Assembly (NCBI RefSeq): GCF_029227915.1
Contig: NC_079878.1
Location: forward strand, 33,321,501 to 33,385,500
Direction: 5' to 3'
DNA length: 64,000 nucleotides
Origin: Hydractinia symbiolongicarpus
Taxonomy: Eukaryota; Cnidaria; Hydrozoa; Anthoathecata; Hydractiniidae
In this document: one piece after another, positions 23,388 through 36,700 of the stretch
Numbering within the stretch: position 1 is the first letter of the stretch
Layout of the letters: each line of letters begins with the position of its first letter
Program-made: the position numbers and the translations under genes
The notes under the pieces: generated by a model
The model's database searches: none
The model's input: only the letters and a program-made list of their open reading frames with translations
What the model was told of the DNA's origin: nothing

Positions 23388-26300
23388 CATGCGTTTGGTG
23401 GTAAAAAAATAATATAAAAAATCGTTCGGGAAATGAGTTTACTCCCTGGGTACTTTCTTTGTATACTTTTGACTATGCGGGCCAAGCCCGGGATTTACGG
23501 GAAATCGCGGGTTTTCGTTTGCCGGCGATTAAACTTCTTTTATTCAGCGTCTCATCAAAAATGAAAACATTTTTAAAAACTACAAGTCTTATGCGTTTTA
23601 GTGGTGAAAAAATAAATTAAAAAATCGTTCTGGAAATGAGTTTACTCCCTGGGTACTTTCTTTGTATACTTTTGACTATACGGGCCGAGTCCGGGATTTA
23701 GGGAAATCGCAGGTTTTCGTTTTCCGGCGATTAAACTGCTTTTATTCAGCGTCTCATCAAAAATGAAAACATTTTTGAAAACTACAAGTCTCATGCGTTT
23801 TAGTGGTGAAAAAATAATTTAAAAAATCGTTCGGGAAATGAGTTTACTCCCTGGGTACTTTCTTTGTATACTTTTGACTATACGGGCCGAGTCCGGGATT
23901 TACGGGAAATCGCGGATTTTCGTTTACCGGCAATTAAACTTCTTTTATTCAGCGTCCCATCAAATATGAAAATATTTTTGAAAACTACAAGTCTCATGCG
24001 TTTAATGGTAAAAAAATAATATAAAAAATCGTTCGGGAAATGAGTTTACTCCCTGGGTAGTTTCTTTGTATACTTTTGACTATGCGGGCCAAGCCCGGGA
24101 TTTACGGGAAATCGCGGGTTTTCGTTTGCCGGCGATTACACTTCTTTTATTCAGCGTCTCATCAAAAATGAAAACATTTTTAAAAACTACAAGTCTTATG
24201 CGTTTTAGTGGTGAAAAAATAATTTAAAAAGTCGTTCTGGAAATGAGTTTACTCCCTGGGTACTTTCTTTGTATACTTTTGACTATACGGGCCGAGTCCG
24301 GGATTTAGGGAAATCGCAGGTTTTCGTTTGCCGGCGATTAAACTGCTTTTATTCAGCGTCTCATCAAAAATGAAAACATTTTTAAAAACTACAAGTCTCA
24401 TTCGTTTTAGTGTTGAAAAAATAATTTAAAAAATCGTTTGGGAAATGAGTTTACTCCCTGGGTACTTTCTTTGTATACTTTTGACTATACGGGCCAAGCC
24501 GGGATTTACGGGAAATCGCGGATTTTCGTTTGCCGGCGATTAAACTTCTTTTATTCAGCGTCTCATCAAAAATGAAAACATTTTTGAAAACTACAAGTCT
24601 CATGCGTTTTAGTGGTGAAAAAATAATTTAAAAAATCGTTCGGGAAATGAGTTTACTCCCTGGGTACTTTCTTGGTATACTTTTGACTATACGGGCCAAG
24701 CCGGGATTTACGGGAAATCGCGGGTTTTCGTTTGCCGGCGATTAAACTTCTTTTATTCAGCGTCTCATCAAAAATGAAAACATTTTTGAAAACTACAAGT
24801 CTCATGCGTTTTAGTGGTGAAAAAATAATTTAAAAAATCGTTCGGGAAATAAGTTTACTCCCTGGGTACTTTCTTTGTATACTTTTGACTATACGGGCCG
24901 AGTCCGGGATTTACGGGAAATCGCGGATTTTCGTTTGCCGGCGATTAAACTTCTTTTATTCAGCGTCCCATCAAGTATGAAAATATTTTTGAAAACTACA
25001 AGTCTCATGCGTTTAGTGGTAAAGAAATAATATAAAAAATCGTTCGGAAAATGAGTTTACTCCCTGGATACTTTCTTTGTATACTTTTGACTATACGGGC
25101 CAAGTCGGGATTTACGGGAAATCGCGGGTTTTTGTTTGCCGGCGATTAAACTTCTTTTATTCAGCGTCTCATCAAAAATGAAAACATTTTTAAAAACTAC
25201 AAGTCTTATGCGTTTTAGTGGTGAAAAAATAATTTAAAAAATCGTTCTGGAAGTGAGTTTACTCACAGGGTACTTTCTTTGTATACATTCGACTATACGT
25301 GCCAAGCCCGGGATTTACGGGAAATCGCGGATTTTCGTTTGCCGGCGATTAAACTTCTTTTATTCAGCGTGTCATCAAAAATGAAAACATTTTTGAAAAC
25401 TACAAGTCTCATGCGTTTTAGTGGTGAAAAAATAATTTAAAAAATCGTTCGGGAAATGAGTTTACTCCCTGGGTACTTTCTTTGTATACTTTTGACTATA
25501 CGGGCCGAGTCCGGGATTTACGGGAAATCGCGGATTTTCGTTTACCGGCGATTAAAGTTCTTTTATTCAGCGTCCCATCAAATATGAAAATATTTTTGAA
25601 AACTTCAAGTCTCATGCGTTTAGTGGTAAAAAAATAATATAAAAAATCGTTCGGGAAATGAGTTTACTCCCTGGGTACTTTCTTTGTATACTTTTGACTA
25701 TGCGGGCCAAGCCCGGGATTTACGGGAAATCGCGAGTTTTCGTTTGCCGGCGATTAAACTTCTTTTATTCAGCGTCTCATCAAAAATGAAAACATTTTTA
25801 AAAACTACAAGTCTCATGCGTTTGGTGGTAAAAAAATAATATAAAAAATCGTTCGGGAAATGAGTTTACTCCCTGGGTACTTTCTTTGTATACTTTTGAC
25901 TATGCGGGCCAAGCCCGGGATTTACGGGAAATCGCGGGTTTTCGTTTGCCGGCGATTAAACTTCTTTTATTCAGCGTCTCATCAAAAATGAAAACATTTT
26001 TAAAAACTACAAGTCTTATGCGTTTTAGTGGTGAAAAAATAAATTAAAAAATCGTTCTGGAAATGAGTTTACTCCCTGGGTACTTTCTTTGTATACTATT
26101 GACTATACGGGCCGAGTCCGGGATTTAGGGAAATCGCAGGTTTTCGTTTTCCGGCGATTAAACTGCTTTTATTCAGCGTCTCATCAAAAATGAAAACACT
26201 TTTGAAAACTACAAGTCTCATGCGTTTTAGTGGTGAAAAAATAATTTAAAAAATCGTTCGGGAAATGAGTTTACTCCCTGGGTACTTTCTTTGTATACTT

Positions 26301-28240
26301 TTGACTATACGGGCCGAGTCCGGGATTTACGGGAAATCGCGGATTTTCGTTTACCGGCGATTAAACTTCTTTTATTCAGCGTCCCATCAAATATGAAAAT
26401 ATTTTTGAAAACTACAAGTCTCATGCGTTTAGTGGTAAAAAAATAATATAAAAAATCGTTCGGGAAATGAGTTTACTCCCTGGGTACTTTCTTTGTATAC
26501 TTTTGACTATGCGGGCCAAGCCCGGGATTTACGGGAAATCGCGGGTTTTCGTTTGCCGGCGATTAAACTTCTTTTATTCAGCGTCTCATCAAAAATGAAA
26601 ACATTTTTAAAAACTACAAGTCTTATGCGTTTTAGTGGTGAAAAAATAATTTAAAAAGTCGTTCTGGAAATGAGTTTACTCCCTGGGTACTTTCTTTGTA
26701 TACTTTTGACTATACGGGCCGAGTCCGGGATTTAGGGAAATCGCAGGTTTTCGTTTGCCGGCGATTAAACTGCTTTTATTCAGCGTCTCATCAAAAATGA
26801 AAACATTTTTAAAAACTACAAGTCTCATTCGTTTTAGTGGTGAAAAAATAATTTAAAAAATCGTTTGGGAAATGAGTTTACTCCCTGGGTACTTTCTTTG
26901 TATACTTTTGACTATACGGGCCAAGCCGGGATTTACGGGAAATCGCGGATTTTCGTTTGCCGGCGATTAAACTTCTTTTATTCAGCGTCTCATCAAAAAT
27001 GAAAACATTTTTGAAAACTACAAGTCTCATGCGTTTTAGTGGTGAAAAAATAATTTAAAAAATCGTTCGGGAAATGAGTTTACTCCCTGGGTACTTTCTT
27101 TGTATACTTTTGACTATACGGGCCAAGCCGGGATTTACGGGAAATCGCAGGTTTTCGTTTGCCGGCGATTAAACTTCTTTTATTCAGCGTCTCATCAAAA
27201 ATGAAAACATTTTTGAAAACTACAAGTCTCATGCGTTTTAGTGGTGAAAAAATAATTTAAAAAATCGTTCGGGAAATAAGTTTACTCCCTGGGTACTTTC
27301 TTTGTATACTTTTGACTATACGGGCCGAGTCCGGGATTTACGGGAAATCGCGGATTTTCGTTTGCCGGCGATTAAACTTCTTTTATTCAGCGTCCCATCA
27401 AATATGAAAATATTTTTGAAAACTACAAGTCTCATGCGTTTAGTGGTAAAGAAATAATATAAAAAATCGTTCGGAAAATGAGTTTACTCCCTGGATACTT
27501 TCTTTGTATACTTTTGACTATACGGGCCAAGTCGGGATTTACGGGAAATCGCGGGTTTTTGTTTGCCGGCGATTAAACTTCTTTTATTCAGCGTCTCATC
27601 AAAAATGAAAACATTTTTAAAAACTACAAGTCTTATGCGTTTTAGTGGTGAAAAAATAATTTAAAAAATCGTTCTGGAAATGAGTTTACTCACAGGGTAC
27701 TTTCTTTGTATACATTCGACTATACGTGCCAAGCCCGGGATTTACGGGAAATCGCGGATTTTCGTTTGCCGGCGATTAAACTTCTTTTATTCAGCGTGTC
27801 ATCAAAAATGAAAACATTTTTGAAAACTACAAGTCTCATGCGTTTTAGTGGTGAAAAAATAATTTAAAAAATCGTTCGGGAAATGAGTTTACTCCCTGGG
27901 TACTTTCTTTGTATACTTTTGACTATACGGGCCGAGTCCGGGATTTACGGGAAATCGCGGATTTTCGTTTACCGGCGATTAAAGTTCTTTTATTCAGCGT
28001 CCCATCAAATATGAAAATATTTTTGAAAACTTCAAGTCTCATGCGTTTAGTGGTAAAAAAATAATATAAAAAATCGTTCGGGAAATGAGTTTACTCCCTG
28101 GGTACTTTCTTTGTATACTTTTGACTATGCGGGCCAAGCCCGGGATTTACGGGAAATCGCGAGTTTTCGTTTGCCGGCGATTAAACTTCTTTTATTCAGC
28201 GTCTCATCAAAAATGAAAACATTTTTAAAAACTACAAGTC
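23388..28240 (+). repeat. 12-monomer HOR, period 2,427 bp, two tandem copies
   Basis: GCGTTTGGTGG (23,391 and 25,818), CCAAGTCGGG (25,102 and 27,529), GCGTGTCATC, AATTAAAGTTC-type variants with AAAACTTCAAG, and CGCGAGTTTTCG (25,731 and 28,158) recur 2,427 bp apart. Copy 1 is about 23,388-25,814 and copy 2 about 25,815-28,240, so the copies abut directly. Private changes such as CTATTGAC near 26,098 and AAAACACTTTTG near 26,195 mark copy 2. An earlier partial unit at an offset of 2,426 bp starts near 22,676. Confidence 0.88.
25699..25900 (+). repeat. Chimeric monomer at the 12-mer duplication joint
   Basis: The front is type b (ACTATGCGGG, CTCATCAAAAATG, TTTTTAAAAACTAC). The tail is type a (TCATGCGTTTGGTGGTAAAA). 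The switch lies within AAAACTACAAGTCT at 25,801-25,814, which both subtypes share. This is the expected product of unequal exchange between a b and an a monomer, and it coincides with the start of the second 2,427 bp copy. Confidence 0.85.
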
Positions 28241-28448
28241 TTATGCGTTTTAGTGGTGAAAAAATAATTTAAAAAATCGTTCTGGAAATGAGTTTACTCC
28301 CTGGGTACTTTCTTTGTATACTTTTGACTATACGGGCCGAGTCCGGGATTTAGGGAAATCGCAGGTTTTCGTTTGCCGGCGATTAAACTGCTTTTATTCA
28401 GCGTCTCATCAAAAATGAAAACATTTTTGAAAACTACAAGTCTCATTC

Positions 28449-31400
28449 GTTTTAGTGGTGAAAAAATAATTTAAAAAATCGTTCTGGAAATGAGTTTACT
28501 CACAGGGTACTTTCTTTGTATACATTCGACTATACGTGCCAAGCCCGGGATTTACGGGAAATCGCGGATTTTCGTTTGCCGGCGATTAAACTTCTTTTAT
28601 TCAGCGCTCATCAAAAATGAAAACATTTTTGAAAACTACAAGTCTCATGCGTTTTAGTGGTGAAAAAATAATTTAAAAAATCGTTCGGGAAATGAGTTTA
28701 CTCCCTGGGTACTTTCTTTGTATACTTTTGACTATACGGGCCGAGTCCGGGATTTACGGGAAATCGCGGATTTTCGTTTACCGGCGATTAAACTTCTTTT
28801 ATTCAGCGTCCCATCAAATATGAAAATATTTTTGAAAACTACAAGTCTCATGCGTTTAGTGGTAAAAAAATAATATAAAAAATCGTTCGGGAAATGAGTT
28901 TACTCCCTGGGTACTTTCTTTGTATACTTTTGACTATGCGGGCCAAGCCCGGGATTTACGGGAAATCGCGGGTTTTCGTTTGCCGGCGATTAAACTTCTT
29001 TTATTCAGCGTCTCATCAAAAATGAAAACATTTTTAAAAACTACAAGTCTTATGCGTTTTAGTGGTGAAAAAATAATTTAAAAAATCGTTCTGGAAATGA
29101 GTTTACTCCCTGGGTACTTTCTTTGTATACTTTTGACTATACGGGCCGAGTCCGGGATTTAGGGAAATCGCAGGTTTTCGTTTGCCGGCGATTAAACTGC
29201 TTTTATTCAGCGTCTCATCAAAAATGAAAACATTTTTGAAAACTACAAGTCTCATTCGTTTTAGTGGTGAAAAAATAATTTAAAAAATCGTTTGGGAAAT
29301 GAGTTTACTCCCTGGGTACTTTCTTTGTATACTTTTGACTATACGGGCCAAGCCGGGATTTACGGGAAATCGCGGATTTTCGTTTACCGGCGATTAAACT
29401 TCTTTTATTCAGCGTCCCATCAAATATGAAAATATTTTTGAAAACTACAAGTCTCATGCGTTTGGTGGTAAAAAAATAATATAAAAAATCGTTAGGGAAA
29501 TGAGTTTACTCCCTGGGTACTTTCTTTGTATACTTTTGACTATGCGGGCCAAGCCCGGGATTTACGGGAAATCGCGGGTTTTCGTTTGCCGGCGATTAAA
29601 CTTCTTTTATTCAGCGTCTCATCAAAAATGAAAACATTTTTAAAAACTACAAGTCTTATGCGTTTTAGTGGTGAAAAAATAAATTAAAAAATCGTTCTGG
29701 AAATGAGTTTACTCCCTGGGTACTTTCTTTGTATACTTTTGACTATACGGGCCGAGTCCGGGATTTAGGGAAATCGCAGGTTTTCGTTTTCCGGCGATTA
29801 AACTGCTTTTATTCAGCGTCTCATCAAAAATGAAAACATTTTTGAAAACTACAAGTCTCATGCGTTTTAGTGGTGAAAAAATAATTTAAAAAATCGTTCG
29901 GGAAATGAGTTTACTCCCTGGGTACTTTCTTTGTATACTTTTGACTATACGGGCCGAGTCCGGGATTTACGGGAAATCGCGGATTTTCGTTTACCGGCGA
30001 TTAAAGTTCTTTTATTCAGCGTCCCATCAAATATGAAAATATTTTTGAAAACTTCAAGTCTCATGCGTTTAGTGGTAAAAAAATAATATAAAAAATCGTT
30101 CGGGAAATGAGTTTACTCCCTGGGTACTTTCTTTGTATACTTTTGACTATGCGGGCCAAGCCCGGGATTTACGGGAAATCGCGAGTTTTCGTTTGCCGGC
30201 GATTAAACTTCTTTTATTCAGCGTCTCATCAAAAATGAAAACATTTTTAAAAACTACAAGTCTTATGCGTTTTAGTGGTGAAAAAATAATTTAAAAAATC
30301 GTTCTGGAAATGAGTTTACTCACAGGGTACTTTCTTTGTATACATTCGACTATACGTGCCAAGCCCGGGATTTACGGGAAATCGCGGATTTTCGTTTGCC
30401 GGCGATTAAACTTCTTTTATTCAGCGCTCATCAAAAATGAAAACATTTTTGAAAACTACAAGTCTCATGCGTTTTAGTGGTGAAAAAATAATTTAAAAAA
30501 TCGTTCGGGAAATGAGTTTACTCCCTGGGTACTTTCTTTGTATACTTTTGACTATACGGGCCGAGTCCGGGATTTACGGGAAATCGCGGATTTTCGTTTA
30601 CCGGCGATTAAACTTCTTTTATTCAGCGTCCCATCAAATATGAAAATATTTTTGAAAACTACAAGTCTCATGCGTTTAGTGGTAAAAAAATAATATAAAA
30701 AATCGTTCGGGAAATGAGTTTACTCCCTGGGTACTTTCTTTGTATACTTTTGACTATGCGGGCCAAGCCCGGGATTTACGGGAAATCGCGGGTTTTCGTT
30801 TGCCGGCGATTAAACTTCTTTTATTCAGCGTCTCATCAAAAATGAAAACATTTTTAAAAACTACAAGTCTTATGCGTTTTAGTGGTGAAAAAATAATTTA
30901 AAAAATCGTTCTGGAAATGAGTTTACTCCCTGGGTACTTTCTTTGTATACTTTTGACTATACGGGCCGAGTCCGGGATTTAGGGAAATCGCAGGTTTTCG
31001 TTTGCCGGCGATTAAACTGCTTTTATTCAGCGTCTCATCAAAAATGAAAACATTTTTGAAAACTACAAGTCTCATTCGTTTTAGTGGTGAAAAAATAATT
31101 TAAAAAATCGTTTGGGAAATGAGTTTACTCCCTGGGTACTTTCTTTGTATACTTTTGACTATACGGGCCAAGCCGGGATTTACGGGAAATCGCGGATTTT
31201 CGTTTACCGGCGATTAAACTTCTTTTATTCAGCGTCCCATCAAATATGAAAATATTTTTGAAAACTACAAGTCTCATGCGTTTGGTGGTAAAAAAATAAT
31301 ATAAAAAATCGTTAGGGAAATGAGTTTACTCCCTGGGTACTTTCTTTGTATACTTTTGACTATGCGGGCCAAGCCCGGGATTTACGGGAAATCGCGGGTT

Positions 31401-31609
31401 TTCGTTTGCCGGCGATTAAACTTCTTTTATTCAGCGTCTCATCAAAAATGAAAACATTTTTAAAAACTACAAGTCTTATGCGTTTTAGTGGTGAAAAAAT
31501 AAATTAAAAAATCGTTCTGGAAATGAGTTTACTCCCTGGGTACTTTCTTTGTATACTTTTGACTATACGGGCCGAGTCCGGGATTTAGGGAAATCGCAGG
31601 TTTTCGTTT
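28449..31609 (+). repeat. 9-monomer HOR, period 1,820 bp, two copies
   Basis: TTCAGCGCTCATC, a one-base loss (near 28,601 and 30,421), and GCGTTTGGTGG followed by TCGTTAGGG (29,461 and 31,281) repeat at 1,820 bp. Aligned blocks are about 28,449-29,789 and 30,269-31,609. At the left edge a CATTCG tail, normally followed by GTTTGGG, runs into GTTCTGG with CACAGGG, so the edge monomer is itself chimeric. Confidence 0.86.
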
Positions 31610-33586
31610 GCCGGCGATTAAACTGCTTTTATTCAGCGTCTCATCAAAAATGAAAACATTTTTGAAAACTACAAGTCTCATTCGTTTTAGTGGTGAAAAA
31701 ATAATTTAAAAAATCGTTTGGGAAATGAGTTTACTCCCTGGGTACTTTCTTTGTATACTTTTGACTATACGGGCCAAGCCGGGATTTACGGGAAATCGCG
31801 GATTTTCGTTTACCGGCGATTAAACTTCTTTTATTCAGCGTCCCATCAAATATGAAAATATTTTTGAAAACTACAAGTCTCATGCGTTTGGTGGTAAAAA
31901 AATAATATAAAAAATCGTTAGGGAAATGAGTTTACTCCCTGGGTACTTTCTTTGTATACTTTTGACTATGCGGGCCAAGCCCGGGATTTACGGGAAATCG
32001 CGGGTTTTCGTTTGCCGGCGATTAAACTTCTTTTATTCAGCGTCTCATCAAAAATGAAAACATTTTTAAAAACTACAAGTCTTATGCGTTTTAGTGGTGA
32101 AAAAATAAATTAAAAAATCGTTCTGGAAATGAGTTTACTCCCTGGGTACTTTCTTTGTATACTTTTGACTATACGGGCCGAGTCCGGGATTTAGGGAAAT
32201 CGCAGGTTTTCGTTTTCCGGCGATTAAACTGCTTTTATTCAGCGTCTCATCAAAAATGAAAACATTTTTGAAAACTACAAGTCTCATGCGTTTTAGTGGT
32301 GAAAAAATAATTTAAAAAATCGTTCGGGAAATGAGTTTACTCCCTGGGTACTTTCTTTGTATACTTTTGACTATACGGGCCGAGTCCGGGATTTACGGGA
32401 AATCGCGGATTTTCGTTTACCGGCGATTAAACTTCTTTTATTCAGCGTCTCATCAAAAATGAAAACATTTTTAAAAACTACAAGTCTTATGCGTTTTAGT
32501 GGTGAAAAAATAAATTAAAAAATCGTTCTGGAAATGAGTTTACTCCCTGGGTACTTTCTTTGTATACTTTTGACTATACGGGCCGAGTCCGGGATTTAGG
32601 GAAATCGCAGGTTTTCGTTTGCCGGCGATTAAACTGCTTTTATTCAGCGTCTCATCAAAAATGAAAACATTTTTGAAAACTACAAGTCTCATTCGTTTTA
32701 GTGGTGAAAAAATAATTTAAAAAATCGTTTGGGAAATGAGTTTACTCCCTGGGTACTTTCTTTGTATACTTTTGACTATACGGGCCAAGCCGGGATTTAC
32801 GGGAAATCGCGGATTTTCGTTTACCGGCGATTAAACTTCTTTTATTCAGCGTCCCATCAAATATGAAAATATTTTTGAAAACTACAAGTCTCATGCGTTT
32901 GGTGGTAAAAAAATAATATAAAAAATCGTTAGGGAAATGAGTTTACTCCCTGGGTACTTTCTTTGTATACTTTTGACTATGCGGGCCAAGCCCGGGATTT
33001 ACGGGAAATCGCGGGTTTTCGTTTGCCGGCGATTAAACTTCTTTTATTCAGCGTCTCATCAAAAATGAAAACATTTTTAAAAACTACAAGTCTTATGCGT
33101 TTTAGTGGTGAAAAAATAAATTAAAAAATCGTTCTGGAAATGAGTTTACTCCCTGGGTACTTTCTTTGTATACTTTTGACTATACGGGCCGAGTCCGGGA
33201 TTTAGGGAAATCGCAGGTTTTCGTTTTCCGGCGATTAAACTGCTTTTATTCAGCGTCTCATCAAAAATGAAAACATTTTTGAAAACTACAAGTCTCATGC
33301 GTTTTAGTGGTGAAAAAATAATTTAAAAAATCGTTCGGGAAATGAGTTTACTCCCTGGGTACTTTCTTTGTATACTTTTGACTATACGAGCCGAGTCCGG
33401 GATTTACGGGAAATCGCGGATTTTCGTTTACCGGCGATTAAACTTCTTTTATTCAGCGTCCCATCAAATATGAAAATATTTTTGAAAACTACAAGTCTCA
33501 TGCGTTTAGTGGTAAAAAAATAATATAAAAAATCGTTCGGGAAATGAGTTTACTCCCTGGGTAATTTCTTTGTATACTTTTGACTA
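30757..33586 (+). repeat. Run of 606-608 bp trimers with one fused a/b monomer
   Basis: Type b markers lie near 30,756, 31,361, 31,968, 32,978 and 33,586, giving steps of 3, 3, 5 and 3 monomers. GCGTTTGGTGG with TCGTTAGGG repeats at 31,281, 31,887 and 32,898. The five-monomer step arises because the intervening a and b monomers are fused into one. Confidence 0.83.
32384..32585 (+). repeat. Chimeric monomer, type a front with type b tail
   Basis: GCGGATTTTCGTTTACC (type a) is followed by TCTCATCAAAAATG, TTTTTAAAAACTAC and TCTTATGCG (type b) in place of CCCATCAAATATG. The switch lies within the shared stretch 32,420-32,449. It removes one monomer from the a-b-c order and makes the local spacing 1,010 bp. 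Confidence 0.82.
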
Positions 33587-33722
33587 TGCGGGCCAAGCCC
33601 GGGATTTACAGGAAATCGCGGGTTTTCGTTTGCCGGCGATTAAACTTCTTTTATTCAGCGTCTCATCAAAAATGAAAACATTTTTAAAAACTACAAGTCT
33701 TATGCGTTTTAGTGGTGAAAAA

Positions 33723-36700
33723 ATAATTTAAAAAGTCGTTCTGGAAATGAGTTTACTCCCTGGGTACTTTCTTTGTATACTTTTGACTATACGGGCCGAG
33801 TCCGGGATTTAGGGAAATCGCAGGTTTTCGTTTGCCGGCGATTAAACTGCTTTTATTCAGCGTCTCATCAAAAATGAAAACATTTTTAAAAACTACAAGT
33901 CTCATTCGATTTAGTGGTGAAAAAATAATTTAAAAAATCGTTTGGGAAATGAGTTTACTCCCTGGGTACTTTCTTTGTATACTTTTGACTATACGGGCCA
34001 AGCCGGGATTTACGGGAAATCGCGGATTTTCGTTTGCCGGCGATTAAACTTCTTTTATTCAGCGTCTCATCAAAAATGAAAACATTTTTGAAAACTACAA
34101 GTCTCATGCGTTTTAGTGGTGAAAAAATAATTTAAAAAATCGTTCGGGAAATGAGTTTACTCCCTGGGTACTTTCTTTGTATACTTTTGACTATACGGGC
34201 CAAGCCGGGATTTACGGGAAATCGCGGGTTTTCGTTTGCCGCCGAATAAACTACTTTTATTCAGCGTCTCATCAAAAATGAAAACATTTTTGAAAACTAC
34301 AAGTCTCATGCGTTTTAGTGGTGAAAAAATCATTTAAAAAATCGTTCGGGAAATAAGTTTACTCCCTGGGTACTTTCTTTGTATACTTTTGACTATACGG
34401 GCCGAGTCCGGGATTTACGGGAAATCGCGGATTTTCGTTTGCCGGCGATTAAACTTCTTTTATTCAGCGTCCCATCAAATATGAAAATATTTTTGAAAAC
34501 TACAAGTCTCATGCGTTTAGTGGTAAAGAAATAATATAAAAAATCGTTCGGAAAATGAGTTTACTCCCTGGATACTTTCTTTGTAAACTTTTGACTATAC
34601 GGGCCAAGTCGGGATTTACGGGAAATCGCGGGTTTTTGTTTGCCGGCGATTAAACTTCTTTTATTCAGCGTGTCATCAAAAATGAAAACATTTTTAAAAA
34701 CTACAAGTCTTATGCGTTTTAGTGGTGAAAAAATAATTTAAAAAATCGTTCTGGAAATGAGTTTACTCACAGGGTACTTTCTTTGTATACATTCGACTAT
34801 ACGTGCCAAGCCCGGGATTTACGGGAAATCGCGGATTTTCGTTTGCCGGCGATTAAACTTCTTTTATTCAGCGTGTCATCAAAAATGAAAACATTTTTGA
34901 AAACTACAAGTCTCATGCGTTTTAGTGGTGAAAAAATAATTTAAAAAATCGTTCGGGAAATGAGTTTACTCCCTGGGTACTTTCTTTGTATACTTTTGAC
35001 TATACGGGCCGAGTCCGGGATTTACGGGAAATCGCGGATTTTCGTTTACCGGCGATTAAAGTTCTTTTATTCAGCGTCCCATCAAATATGAAAATATTTT
35101 TGAAAACTTCAAGTCTCATGCGTTTAGTGGTAAAAAAATAATATAAAAAATCGTTCGGGAAATGAGTTTACTCCCTGGGTACTTTCTTTGTATACTTTTG
35201 ACTATGCGGGCCAAGCCCGGGATTTACGGGAAATCGCGAGTTTTCGTTTGCCGGCGATTAAACTTCTTTTATTCAGCGTCTCATCAAAAATGAAAACATT
35301 TTTAAAAACTACAAGTCTTATGCGTTTTAGTGGTGAAAAAATAATTTAAAAAATCGTTCTGGAAATGAGTTTACTCCCTGGGTACTTTCTTTGTATACTT
35401 TTGACTATACGGGCCGAGTCCGGGATTTAGGGAAATCGCAGGTTTTCGTTTGCCGGCGATTAAACTGCTTTTATTCAGCGTCTCATCAAAAATGAAAACA
35501 TTTTTGAAAACTACAAGTCTCATTCGTTTTAGTGGTGAAAAAATAATTTAAAAAATCGTTTGGGAAATGAGTTTACTCCCTGGGTACTTTCTTTGTATAC
35601 TTTTGACTATACGGGCCAAGCCGAGATTTACGGGAAATTGCGGATTTTCGTTTACCGGCGATTAAACTTCTTTTATTCAGCTTCCCATCAAATATGAAAA
35701 CATTTTTGAAAACTACAAGTCTCATGCGTTTAGTGGTAAAAAAATAATATAAAAAATCGTTCGGGAAATGAGTTTACTCCCTGGGTACTTTCTTTGTATA
35801 CTTTTGACTATGCGGGCCAAGCCCGGGATTTACGGGAAATCGCGGGTTTTCGTTTGCCGGCGATTAAACTTCTTTTATTCAGCGTCTCATCAAAAATGAA
35901 AACATTTTTAAAAACTACAAGTCTTATTCGTTTTAGTGGTGAAAAAGTAATTTAAAAAGTCGTTCTGGAAATGAGTTTACTCCCTGGGTACTTTCTTTGT
36001 ATACTTTTGACTATACGGGCCGAGTCCGGGATTTAGGGAAATCGCAGGTTTTCGTTTGCCGGCGATTAAACTGCTTTTATTCAGCGTCTCATCAAAAATG
36101 AAAACATTTTTAAAAACTACAAGTCTCATTCGTTTTAGTGGTGAAAAAATAATTTAAAAAATCGTTTGGGAAATGAGTTTACTCCCTGGGTACTTTCTTT
36201 GTATACTTTTGACTATACGGGCCAAGCCGGGATTTACGGGAAATCGCGGATTTTCGTTTGCCGGCGATTAAACTTCTTTTATTCAGCGTCTCATCAAAAA
36301 TGAAAACATTTTTGAAAACTACAAGTCTCATGCGTTTTAGTGGTGAAAAAATAATTTAAAAAATCGTTCGGGAAATGAGTTTACTCCCTGGGTACTTTCT
36401 TTGTATACTTTTGACTATACGGGCCAAGCCGGGATTTACGGGAAATCGCGGGTTTTCGTTTGCCGGCGAATAAACTACTTTTATTCAGCGTCTCATCAAA
36501 AATGAAAACATTTTTGAAAACTACAAGTCTCATGCGTTTTAGTGGTGAAAAAATAATTTAAAAAATCGTTCGGGAAATAAGTTTACTCCCTGGGTACTTT
36601 CTTTGTATACTTTTGACTATACGGGCCGAGTCCGGGATTTACAGGAAATCGCGGATTTTCGTTTGCCGGCGATTAAACTTCTTTTATTCAGCGTCCCATC

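Noticed and set aside
20980-33130. AATAAA poly(A) signals in monomers reading AAAAAATAAATTAAAA
   Set aside because: This is a one-base variant of AAAATAATTTAAAA inherited by HOR copies. There is no transcript structure around it, and such hexamers are expected by chance in A-rich DNA.
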